Shown one piece after another: positions 9,401 through 18,275 of a stretch of 64,000 nucleotides of DNA (position 1 is its first letter; the number at the start of each line of letters is the position of its first letter). Under the pieces are notes generated by a model. The model was not told the DNA's origin. It ran no database searches and saw nothing but the letters and a program-made list of their open reading frames with translations. The DNA comes from Theristus sp. LFF4_11 (Eukaryota; Nematoda; Chromadorea; Monhysterida; Xyalidae). Made by a program: the position numbers and the translations under genes. The DNA is taken from assembly GCA_030248135.1 (NCBI GenBank), contig JASANC010005786.1, positions 30,001 to 94,000 on the forward strand, read 5' to 3'.

Positions 9401-11646
9401 AATGCAATTGCTCTTTCACAGACATGTATGTCACAGTTGCACGGTTTTGTGATTGGCAACAATGGAAAGGAACACATTTGTTCAACTGTTGTTTTTTCAT
9501 GACAAAGCGAACAAATGAAAACTACGAGTGTGTGTGGTGTGTTCATTCGTTTTGATGGGTCTTGGAGTGATCTGCACGCCGCTTCCGAACCAAAAAAATC
9601 AGCGTTATGTTTTTTTTTGTTCGCCGGGTTTCTGCACTTCCTTCCGCTTGTACTATACGGTTCAACAGAAAATATTTCGGCGTTTTTGTTTCATTTTTTT
9701 CCAGAGAACAGTTATTTCGTAAACCAATCTCGTTTTTACGCCACTGCATGTTTTTGCATGTGTTGCGTCAGAATCGTTGCCGTGGATCCCCCCCCCCCCC
9801 GAAAAAAACGTTTCATCATGCTGTGCAGTGTGAACACAACCATCGCTGGCAAGTCCCCCCACCCCTCCATTTTTTCCTTACCATCTGAACTTCGCTCACT
9901 GCACTGATACTCGATACGTGAATGGTGATGCCAACATCGACGGGTTTACCTGGAACAGAAAGAAAACGCGCGGTATCATTGTTCGGTATCTGTCTTGCTT
10001 TTTGATAGTGCGTGGGGAATGGTGTCTGTCTGGCAGGCTAAAAATAAAAGGGTGTCCAAACAAGTGTCCCGTTCGTCTAGGTGTCCCGCGTGTTATCCGA
10101 AATAAAAAGGTGGCAACCCCACACACTGGGCGTTTTGGGGCACATTTATTGCTGGGACACGGACACCACGGTGGACACCGGATGTTCGGATACCTTTTTA
10201 GCTGGCGTGAGGTGGTAAAACCCGTCAAGAAAATGGCGACTTTCAAGCTTTAAAATTAGTTCCGAAAATCGAAAAAGAGTGGAGCGCAATCAGCTTGTGG
10301 GTGTGCATACAGCCGATCCATTCAAAAGGAACCTGTTCTAAATACGGTGGCAACCGGAAACCGAAAGTGGCCAAGTGGATTTTTTTTCAAAGTTATACAC
10401 AGCAGTTATTGTTGTTCAAACGTGTTTTCAATGCACAATGATGTTGCACTGCACAATGCACAATGTTCGTTGATATAAAAAAACTTCAGATACATTCCGG
10501 TTCAAAATTTCCGGCAACATTTCCGGTTTATAAAAAAGTTCATTGAAAAGTTTTTTCACATCAGAAACGCGAAAGCGTTCAAAAAACGGAAGCAAAAAAA
10601 GTTGAAAGACACAACTGACCTCCATAGTTTGGTCTCAGTCGTTTATCATAGTTTGCAGAGTGCACCAGCTCGTTTAGGATGCCTGCAATGAAAAGCTGCT
10701 GTATATGACGCTGTTTCGTACATGAAACCAACCAAATACCGACCTTTCTACACACGTTTAACTCGGTAATCCGACAAATAACAGTATTTGCATTCAACCC
10801 TATTACAGTCGAACTCTAGTTATAGGGAATCAGCTGATTGGTTGCTGATCCTTGTGTTCTGTGCAAAACCGATTCCGCTTCCACCGCAAAATCTGTACGG
10901 AAAGTATGCATCACGTGATCAGCAACCAATCAGCTGATTCTCTATAATCTAGAGTTCGACTGTAGCTAGCTAGTTCGAGTCAACAATACATATAGGGATG
11001 CACAGCCACAGACAAACACACCGGCACACACACGTGCACGCATATTGCATGTGTGTGCCGGTGTGTTTGCTTGCGGATGTGTCGAAATGAATGCCCACCA
11101 GAAAAAAAGCGTTATGGACGGTATCCAGACTAGCAGCTCATGCCTACTTGTGATTAGCGACGTATTAGCAGGCGGCTTGCTGTGCACTTCCGGTTGTTGA
11201 GCAACGCAAACGTTCAGTGAGATCAACAGTTCACAGATGAAAAGCCAACAATACAACAGTCGTCTCGTGCTGTTTCTGGATCGACAACTTGGGTGCACAT
11301 CCGTCCTGGTGCAAGAGGAGTTCCGCCTGTCCACCACTGCTGTTGCGTCTGAGGAACAAGTCGCGGGATTCAATGTTGTTGTTATTAATGTTGTTGTTGT
11401 TGTTGTTGTTATTGTGACTTTGCGTCGGTCACGTTGGAAGCGATTCGCTGTTGCTGTCGGCTGTCGTACTTGATGGTGATTGGTCCGTCTGCTCGGCGCG
11501 GCGCACGCTGATTGGTTGCTCGAACCGCCGGCCAAAGGCATCGTTTCACTCGGCCAACCAGCGTTGGTGCATCTTGACTTTGCGACGACTTTTCTTTCGG
11601 CCGACTCGTCGGCAGTCGATGACGTTGCCTCGTCGAAATGATCCAT
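254..11646 (-). CDS. GABA-A-type Cys-loop anion channel subunit, unc-49/Rdl-like (5' part; 3' end off window)
   Basis: Ligand-gated chloride channel subunit of the GABA/glycine receptor superfamily, expected in the plasma membrane of neurons or muscle. The exons in order are 11646-11148, 10682-10620, 9949-9882, 8799-8716, 8480-8341, 8036-7954, then one of 3843-3706 or 3164-3024, then one of 1162-963 or 453-254. All junction phases agree and give about 425 codons in this window. Landmarks are the N-terminal [12 protein letters not shown], loop D YLRQMW, loop A LWVPDTFF, a Cys-loop with exactly 13 residues between its cysteines (about C292 and C306), loop B ESYG, and M2 with the anion-selectivity motif PAR. 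M3, the M3-M4 loop and M4 lie beyond the left edge. The closest families by eye are nematode UNC-49/GAB-1 and arthropod RDL. C. elegans unc-49 is known to join one common N-terminal half to alternative C-terminal halves, which resembles the arrangement here. Orthology was not tested. Confidence 0.9.
963..1162 (-). CDS. GABA receptor alternative exon 8b (pre-M1, M1, M2)
   Basis: 200 bp with acceptor tttcgcag and donor gtatac. It starts [19 protein letters not shown], then M1 ([18 protein letters not shown]) and M2 ([20 protein letters not shown]). The PAR motif predicts anion selectivity. Length, phases and the M2 sequence match exon 8a; differences cluster in pre-M1 and M1. Confidence 0.92.
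1807..2906. mobile_element. Tc1/mariner-type element with ~225-bp terminal inverted repeats
   Basis: The element starts CAGGGTGGGCC and ends GGCCCACCCTG with TA on each side, the target duplication of the Tc1/mariner superfamily. The two ends are inverted copies of each other for about 225 bp (1807-2035 and 2681-2906). The 650-bp centre has no long open frame and no recognisable transposase, so it is non-autonomous or decayed. It sits in the intron between GABA receptor exons 7b and 8b. Confidence 0.85.
3024..3164 (-). CDS. GABA receptor alternative exon 7b (loops B-end, F, C-start)
   Basis: 141 bp with acceptor gttttcag and donor gtttga. It encodes [17 protein letters not shown], then [12 protein letters not shown], then a loop C start ending TSTG. 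Entry and exit phases are identical to exon 7a and the pattern of conserved positions is the same, but overall identity to 7a is low. It is therefore an old duplicate of the same structural segment rather than an unrelated ORF. Transcript evidence is needed to prove use. Confidence 0.78.
3706..3843 (-). CDS. GABA receptor alternative exon 7a (loops B-end, F, C-start)
   Basis: 138 bp with acceptor attccag and donor gtatac. Encodes [12 protein letters not shown], then a loop F region, then LPQFKVAQI and the start of loop C (SKTTTG). It enters completing the Tyr codon of exon 6 and leaves in phase 1 (split Gly). It is one of two copies; see 3024-3164. Confidence 0.9.
4034..4633. repeat. 22-bp minisatellite, about 27 copies
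   Basis: The unit is approximately GGCTCTTGTACAGGTCAGAG plus CC. Unit ends GGCTCT and AGAGCC are reverse complements, and TGTACA inside is a palindrome. Copies differ by single substitutions, and one copy near 4570 carries a 5-bp duplication (gtcaggtcag). Because 22 is not a multiple of three, all plus-strand frames stay open, which creates long spurious ORFs. It lies in the intron before GABA receptor exon 7a. Confidence 0.95.
4634..7953. other. intron of the GABA receptor gene, mostly unannotated
   Basis: About 3.3 kb between exon 6 and the minisatellite. Apart from the repeat at 5757-5880 I see only AT-rich DNA and short shadow ORFs. A block around 5223-5420 has a TATA-like gatataaagg and higher GC, but no recognisable protein. 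Confidence 0.5.
5757..5880 (+). repeat. dispersed GTGTCC-rich repeat, copy 1
   Basis: Contains a run of GTGTCC/GGACAC boxes and the segment tggcccaaaacaccggagtg. The reverse complement of 10040-10200 carries the same order of boxes and a matching tgccccaaaacgcccagtgt, so both are copies of one repeat family inside the same gene. Confidence 0.6.
7954..8036 (-). CDS. GABA receptor exon 6 (Cys-loop)
   Basis: 83 bp with acceptor ccacag and donor gtgagt. It encodes [20 protein letters not shown] followed by CTLEIES. Cys-x13-Cys is the signature disulphide loop of the superfamily. It ends one base into a Tyr codon that both alternative exon 7 copies complete with AC. Confidence 0.95.
8341..8480 (-). 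CDS. GABA receptor exon 5 (loops A and E)
   Basis: 140 bp with acceptor gtgcgcag and donor gttcat. It starts [20 protein letters not shown] and contains loop A (LWVPDTFF) and the loop E region ([15 protein letters not shown]). It ends two bases into an Arg codon completed by exon 6. Confidence 0.92.
8716..8799 (-). CDS. GABA receptor exon 4 (loop D)
   Basis: 84 bp, exactly 28 codons, beginning [17 protein letters not shown]. The YLRQMW segment is loop D; its Arg aligns with the GABA-binding Arg of RDL-type receptors. The donor is gtggtg, phase 0. Confidence 0.9.
9882..9949 (-). CDS. GABA receptor exon 3
   Basis: 68 bp between a gttccag acceptor and a gtaagg donor. It encodes [20 protein letters not shown] plus QM, the beta-1/beta-2 region. 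It is in phase with exon 2 (split Gly codon) and ends at a codon boundary. Confidence 0.9.
10040..10200 (-). repeat. dispersed GTGTCC-rich repeat, copy 2
   Basis: Minus-strand copy of the repeat at 5757-5880, in the intron between GABA receptor exons 2 and 3. The GTGTCC/GGACAC boxes give it internal dyad symmetry. Confidence 0.6.
10620..10682 (-). CDS. GABA receptor exon 2
   Basis: 63 bp between a cattgcag acceptor and a gtcagt donor. It encodes [19 protein letters not shown] plus Gly-Gly, the first conserved block of GABA-A subunits (the N-terminal helix region). It enters in phase 1 and leaves in phase 1. Confidence 0.9.
10806..10962. mobile_element. 157-bp MITE, TA target, CAGTCGAACTCTA ends
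   Basis: Starts CAGTCGAACTCTAG and ends with its inverted form (tctagagttcgactg), flanked by TA on both sides. Each arm carries the palindrome AATCAGCTGATT. No coding capacity. It lies in GABA receptor intron 1. Confidence 0.85.
10995..11080. repeat. short hairpin with CAAACACACCGGCACAC arms
   Basis: CAAACACACCGGCACAC at about 11013 faces its inverse GTGTGCCGGTGTGTTTG ending at 11069. The core is a variant of a motif found around nine times in the window. Confidence 0.6.
11148..11646 (-). CDS. GABA receptor exon 1: long N-terminal extension and hydrophobic leader
   Basis: Open frame from ATG at 11646 to donor gtaggc, phase 1 (166 codons plus 1 nt). A GTG further upstream at 11664 is in frame but is not a likely start. 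The first ~120 residues are Ser/Thr/Arg-rich, including a poly-Thr run from a (CAA)n microsatellite. They precede a hydrophobic segment ([20 protein letters not shown]) that looks like a signal peptide ending before QQPEVHS. A signal peptide that far from the start is unusual, so the real start may be in an unseen 5' exon that splices into this block. The end of the exon is well supported because its phase joins exon 2 correctly. Confidence 0.6.
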
Positions 11647-14600
11647 TTTTGGGATTTTCTTCACTCGAATAACTTTGAATGTCTTTATGATTAGTTATGC
11701 AAGAGTAAAATGCTGAATTTTGTTTCTCTGTATATCTGCAAGAATACAAAAACAGGTCTTATAAGCAATGTGAATAAGGCGACTTACAGTTTTGAGGGCG
11801 GGCCCGAAAACTGAAGCCAAAACGATTGTTTGAAAAAGAGAGCGGTGTATCTTAGTTTTAAAATGTGGCCAGTGATAAAAGCAAACACACATACAACCCA
11901 TACGACGCATGGGCAGAAAAGAAACAAAAACACTGATCCCCAACAAATTGTGCAATTTTCTTTTTAGAAAACATCCCAAACGTGAATGGTCGATTTAGTT
12001 CGACTTCTTGTACATGTTTGACACACGGTTGAAATCTCAACAAAGAACCTGGGACAGGCATTACGGTAGTTACCGTATCACAACTTCTCCTTCATGGTTT
12101 CAAAGTTGTTTATTACACTTAAAAACATGACATCAAGGTTGTGTTCTTTTGACGCCAGAGACAGACCATGTTTGAAGCAGATCTTTTCGAGACCCACTAC
12201 CATAACTCCAAATATGCGTTTGTTCATAATTCCGTCATCGGTCAACACACAAAACATACATAAGGGGCGCACACTTTTGTAATTGCCCAAGCATGCGAAA
12301 GCACACGCGTTCATTCGGCCGACGAAGATGAGAGAGAGGGGAGAGCGTCAAAAATCATAGACAACCGGAAAATAGACGCTTTAGTAGACTTGAACTCGAG
12401 TATTGTTGGTCACCGTACAGTAGATTGACAAAACTCTGGTTAGTTTCGGAGTACGGTTGCTACCGTAATGGGTCTCGGCGCGGTTGGAACTTTCGTAATG
12501 ATCGCCAGAAGAGTTGTGACAAGTGCACAAAGAATTGTGAAAAAGAAATCAGAACTGAACTTTTGTCTCAGTTTCCCTGATTATCAGCACAGGACCGTGT
12601 CGAGTTATAGTCATATCGTGTCGAGGCCAAAAACGGTGTGGAAATTTCCAGTCCGAACTCTTACATCGACTGCACATACGACAGACAGAATGAGGGAATT
12701 CAGTGCAACGTCTAATCCGGTTTCGTGGGGTCATTTATTATAAATGCATCGGTCGCACTCGCCACACCGGATGGATGCCTCCTTCGATATAAACAAACCT
12801 CAGAAACCTACTCAGAACCTATTCTCGCAGCAACGAAAGAGACTGAATGAAAGAGAGAAAAGAAGTCGAATTAGAGGTATACAGGGAGTAGATTTTCGAA
12901 AGAGACGGACTTTAATAGAGCAGAACGTCAGAACAAAGTTGAATCATGGCCAATTTAATTCAAGCAAGTAGTACAGAGACACGCGCTTCTTGGACTCGGA
13001 TGCAATGGAAAAGTTACTATTTTATGGTTGATTAGTGAATAAATTTAGTCATGCACATGCCACATGGTCTTTGTCTCTCAAGTTTTTTTGTGTGTCGCCG
13101 TCACAAACATAAACACACTGGCATTGCATATGCATGGACACACACACACACAGCCGATCAGCCAATACACTTCAGTCTTGAAGTTTGAACCATTGAAAAC
13201 ACCGCAATACTCTTGCTGTTTATCTTGTGTATCCATCAGCTCTGAAGTGTCACATGTACTACAGTAAACATCGACACATATCGAAGCTAATTCTCGCTCA
13301 AACGTGTAAATGTGTGCGTCCGTGTGTGTTTTGCTCGTTTTGATGCGCGGATGCCTCCATATGAGCGGAACGGGAACAGGAATGGAACGGTCGTAAGACG
13401 CTGCTCTGTAGAGCGTCAAAAAACCAACACACATGAAGCATGACGTGCACGAGTTTCGTTTGGTTATTTTTTTTCTTTCTCTCATACACGTCGGTTTATT
13501 TTCGCGGTGCCCATTCGCAAATGAATACTTGGCCATAGATCAAGCGGTGTGTATGTGCACCCGCTCCAGCTGCTCTGCGTGTATATACCAATGGTATATA
13601 CCGTATACTGGCATTATCGCACGTTGCTGCACTCATACTTCGATCGAACACCAGATTTTTTATATGTTTTTTTTTGTCTCACACCGTGCCCAGAAGAATA
13701 ATACGAACGAAAAGAAATATTGTGCGCTCGGAAGGATAGTTTCTGGAAGCCAAATCGAAAGACTTTCATAAATCTGCGGTGTGTGCCAGTGTGTTTGTGT
13801 TTAGCCTTGAATGTGTGTTTTTTCTAGGCATAAAGCTTTTCAGACCACGTATTTTTGCATGACCATCTTTTGGACCACACTCCAAATGCATGTTAGTTAC
13901 ACAAGCACACGAAAAACTCAGTCTGACACCGCCAATTTATTCATTATATTCAAGACGGGCATGAACAGAAAATTTAGGAGAACTCACTCGACTACGGTAT
14001 CTGTCATCTGGGTCTCGACACGATTTCATCTTCTCTACATTGTCCAAGTCCAATAATAGGTAATGTCAACAAGCAAGAATAACGAACAGGAAATTGCAGT
14101 TTTATAAGGTGTGGTAGAGAATCCGGAGGAAGGCAGAGAAAGAATGTGAAAACATTGATGGAAACTGCCAAAAACAAAATCGTTCGCCATGGTTGCACTG
14201 TGCTGCACAAGCGTGGCCGCTACGGCTGTTTTCCGGTCTACAAGCCATGTAAGATTAGTTTTCGACGCGGTTTTTTTCTTAATTTTGCTCAATTGCCCCG
14301 CCGGGGGTGTCACCGCGGTATATTCGCTCTTTTTTTCTTGTCCTCGAACGGTTTATCGTGTTAATATCAGAACAAGCCTGGCGTTATCAGAAAAAACAAT
14401 CATGCGAGGAGTGCGATCGAAAATGGAACACCACAATATGTGGTGTACACGGACTATAGAAGCGGTTTTAATGATGATTAGAAAAGTTTCCATCTAGCGA
14501 CCGCGAAAAAACGCTTTCTGTTGCGAAAACTTTTTTCTGGAACAAGTACCGGAAATATGAAAGTGAAGTAATGAAACGCCGCGGGTCCGGTGATTCTGTG

Positions 14601-17600
14601 TCGCGACGATTATTGAAATTACTGCCTGAGTTGTTTTTGTGAACGAAAAAATGTTGTTTTATAGAAACGAAAAAAAACCGGTACTTCGTGTGCTGAAACT
14701 GCCACTTTAAGTTTAACGGATGTAAAATAAGAACTTTCATGAACATTGAAAACTCATTGTTCTGGAAGACATAAAGGCAACTTATTGTTATAACAATAGT
14801 AATATGCTCAAAACAATGCCAGTGGCACAATCACGTGCAAAATGGAACATTGTGCACTTAAATCTTTCGCTCATTCAAGCAGTGTGCTCATTTTGGGTCA
14901 AACTGTCCAGCGTGGTGGGCGTTTTCTCAAACCATTGACTCTTCACTGCCATAATGAATTTAGTCAATAGTTTTCAAACGTAAACCCAACTATTGAAAAG
15001 ACACAATCTGGTTGCAACCTGTCAAGAAGCAAACAGGAGGAAAATGATCATGCTGAACACAGTCTGTCTGGCGCCAAGGTGCACTGTAACCAGCTGCACG
15101 CAACATGTTTTTCACAATGCCATGTGCCAAAAAAACATCCAACAACTCACACCAAAAACGCAAAAAAATAATGCCTATTCTGGTTTCGGTTTTCGCCCAC
15201 TTGAACAACTGGAAAAGTGCGGCAGTCGATTAACCGTAAGTAAGTATGCACATGCAAAGTGTGAGTTTAAACGGATGTAAGCGAATAGAACGCGCCACTT
15301 GCATACATCACTTGTGTGTCCACGTGTGTATACGCGATTTTAGTCGCTTTTGAGAAAAGACGTGACGGGCACCAATAGCTGCTAAAAATGGCACACACAA
15401 GAACCACCACGGCTTATGACACAAAGCATACAGTACATTTTGAAAAGGACATCCGAATCGATTAAAGACTGCCGTGCTTTTGCTCTTTTTTTCAGCGAAC
15501 ACACTGCTTGGACGGAACAGTTGAAGAAATGTTATGAAAAAAAGTTTTTATGTTGTGTTTATGCACATCACTGAGGCATTTATTTGTGAAAGTAGTGCAT
15601 GCACAAACAATCAACACACTCCGAATCTGAAAGTAATGAGCCAATAAGCAATTTGCATGTTCATCCTTACTCCGAGTTTTTACAAGTTCTACCTTGTTTT
15701 TCTTTCTGTGACCAAACGAAACGCAGAGTGCGGGCAAAAAAATTTGCGTGTGGATCGGATGTGTGTGAGCGTGCGATGTTTCGCAAAATGTGTGCCAATA
15801 AAATTTTGATTATTTTGCGCACTCATTCATGTACACCAAAGAGGACTGCGTCGATTTGGCAGTGGCGCCAACTCGCAAAGGAAACGTGACATAAAATTTA
15901 AAAAAAAACGTTTTCACAACAACTTACAAGCTTCCGAAAAGAGCATTAGAGGGACAAAACGTTTTTTTTGCAAACCATCGCAATGGAAAAAAATGGCTAT
16001 TATGACAACCTCTAAGAAATCTTGTTGAGACCCAAGCCGGTGAGTCGTGAGTTTTGACAGTAGACGGCACATGAAGAGGGCATGTCTTGAACGTCACACC
16101 CAGCGGTTTGTTACCGCTTGGTTGACCACGTCAAGACTGAGGGACACTTTTAAAAGGGGGAATATAAAAATGGACGTCATTGCCACTGCAGGACGTTCGA
16201 GGCATGCCAACTGATCGGCCGACAAACTAGCAAACATGGACATTCTCAAATTGTTATACGTTGGGTAGCTATGTACATGGCAGCGCCCAAGTGTGTGCCA
16301 GTGTGTCTGTTTTTAACACCACAAAACAAACTCAATTAAAGAAAACTCAAGGCCCACTACACCTCTTGTTTGACCGCCACCATTGCTCGGATACTGCGAC
16401 GCATCTGAATGCGGTTTCATAACAATATACGACAACTTTGCCCACACTGACCATATACACCGACGCCGCGGCCAATATCATGAGACTTGCCGTACACTCG
16501 ATTAAACTCATGTATGGTACACGCTAAACTGCGACGCTTCCTATATTCGCGACTATACACGCAGAAAGGCAGATTACGCAATGAAACACTTATCATTCTG
16601 TGCAGCGAGCATCCCGAACGTGCATCCCATGGGTTGCCTGCAGTTGCGTGTGACACCGCGTCCATATAAGCGTCGCACTGAATGGACTGCACCGAAAAAT
16701 AGAGCGACACACACATGGCACTTCGCGAGCAGGCGCCACGGCGAACAACGAATTTTTGCGGCGCCGTCAAAAATGCTTGAGCGCAAGCGCGTGTTTCGGG
16801 CAAGTGGTGCCCGCGATTCGCCAGTAGCACCTCGCGCCCAAAACGGTTATTATATCCGAGGGAAGTGGCGTGTTTTTGGTGCGCGCAGACACGCCAGGCG
16901 ACCGCAAGCAATTCCGTGAAATGCGTGTGTCTCCATTCTTTCTCTGTCTCTCTCACTCTCATGTGTCACTCCTTCAGTTCTATTATTATCCGTCGTTTTG
17001 TCCCAAAAATAGAGTGTACTGGTGGTGGTGACCATTTTTAAACTGAGCTTTCGGTTCGCTATATTATGGATGTGGTGTGGTTGAAACAAATTTTTTGTCC
17101 GACAAAATTTCGTGGTTTTGCGGAGCACAATCCGGCTGCCCGTTTGGTGTGCTTAGTTAGCTACTTACTATTTGAGCGAGTCGCTTTTGTGAAAAAGCGT
17201 GGGTGGGTATCGAGCGTCAAATGAATGGTTTTTTGAAGTTACACAGGAAATGAACACGATTGTTGCCTCGCTGATAAATGAAAAGTTCAAAAAATGCAAG
17301 AAAACGTTTATGGCCTAAATGATCGAAGACAATAGAGTTTGTGACCGACTGGTGTCATTATTGGAACGCTGGCTGAACACTGAAACTTTTTAAACTGTTT
17401 AAAAACATTCTCCATGAATTTACTGTGACACTAAGAAACAAAAAAACACAAAAGATTTTACTTCTACTTCGATGTTGAACAGTGTTTACCGACAAATGTA
17501 AATGTCTGGCTCCTTGTTTATCAGATGTCACAAGTTCGCAGAGAATGAAAAGGCGCCGTAAAAATTCAAACGAGTTCAAATTCAAAACAATACCGTATGT

Positions 17601-18130
17601 TTGGCACATGCCACATTCGACGGTAGCGTTTTGAAACGTTTTTTATTATTATCGCTGTGTACAAGATTGGAATGAAACCAATGCAGTGTACGTACGTGTG
17701 TGGTGGATTAAGACCAGCTGATGACCGAAAAAATTCGTCATTTCGGAGCGTAGCGTAAGATGGTTTAGGCGACACTTTTTACTGAGTAGTATAATAAATG
17801 TGCGGGTTTTATCAACTTTGTGTGAGAGGACTACAATTCCCCAGGGTGGTTCTGTATACCAGAATTGTAACATCAAGTAACATTGAAAAAAGTTGCGCCA
17901 GTATTGCTGGTCTTTGTCATGTTTTAGTAGCTGGCAAGCAAACACGGTCACTTTGTTTCAATATTTACAGACTAGCAAAGGTATTGCAATAAACTCAAAC
18001 AGACAACAACACAATAACACTGCAACTCTTGGATAATCAAATCTGTGATAGACAGAACATGCTAATAAAAGTTTGTGACAGCTCAACAGAGTAAAAGCTG
18101 CACATTTCTGTTGAAAAAAATTTAAAACTA
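11647..18130. other. intergenic DNA upstream of the GABA receptor gene
   Basis: No gene recognised on either strand. The block 16420-16930 is GC-richer and holds a 181-codon minus-strand frame, but its product resembles nothing I know. Two short inverted repeats of ACCGTA occur at 12063-12076 and 12452-12467. A perfect 21-bp palindrome is at 13581-13601. Promoter elements for the minus-strand GABA receptor gene may be here, but none can be named. Confidence 0.5.
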
Positions 18131-18275
18131 CAGTCGAACTCTAAATTATAGGGAACCAGCTGATTGGTTGGTGATCACGCTTTCTATTTCGGTTTGGAGT
18201 TTGATTTGCACAGACAACATGCATCACGCGGTCACCAACGACGACGCCGATTCCCTATAATTTAGAGTTCGACTG
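18131..18275. mobile_element. 145-bp MITE, same family as 10806-10962
   Basis: Starts CAGTCGAACTCTAAATTATA and ends with the inverse. The left flank is TA; the right flanking TA is lost. The left arm carries a near copy of the AATCAGCTGATTGGTTG core and the right arm is more diverged. Confidence 0.82.

Noticed and set aside
16417..16962. 181-codon minus-strand frame in a GC-richer block
   Set aside because: No family resemblance, no splice or start support; overlapping frames of similar length exist on the other strand.
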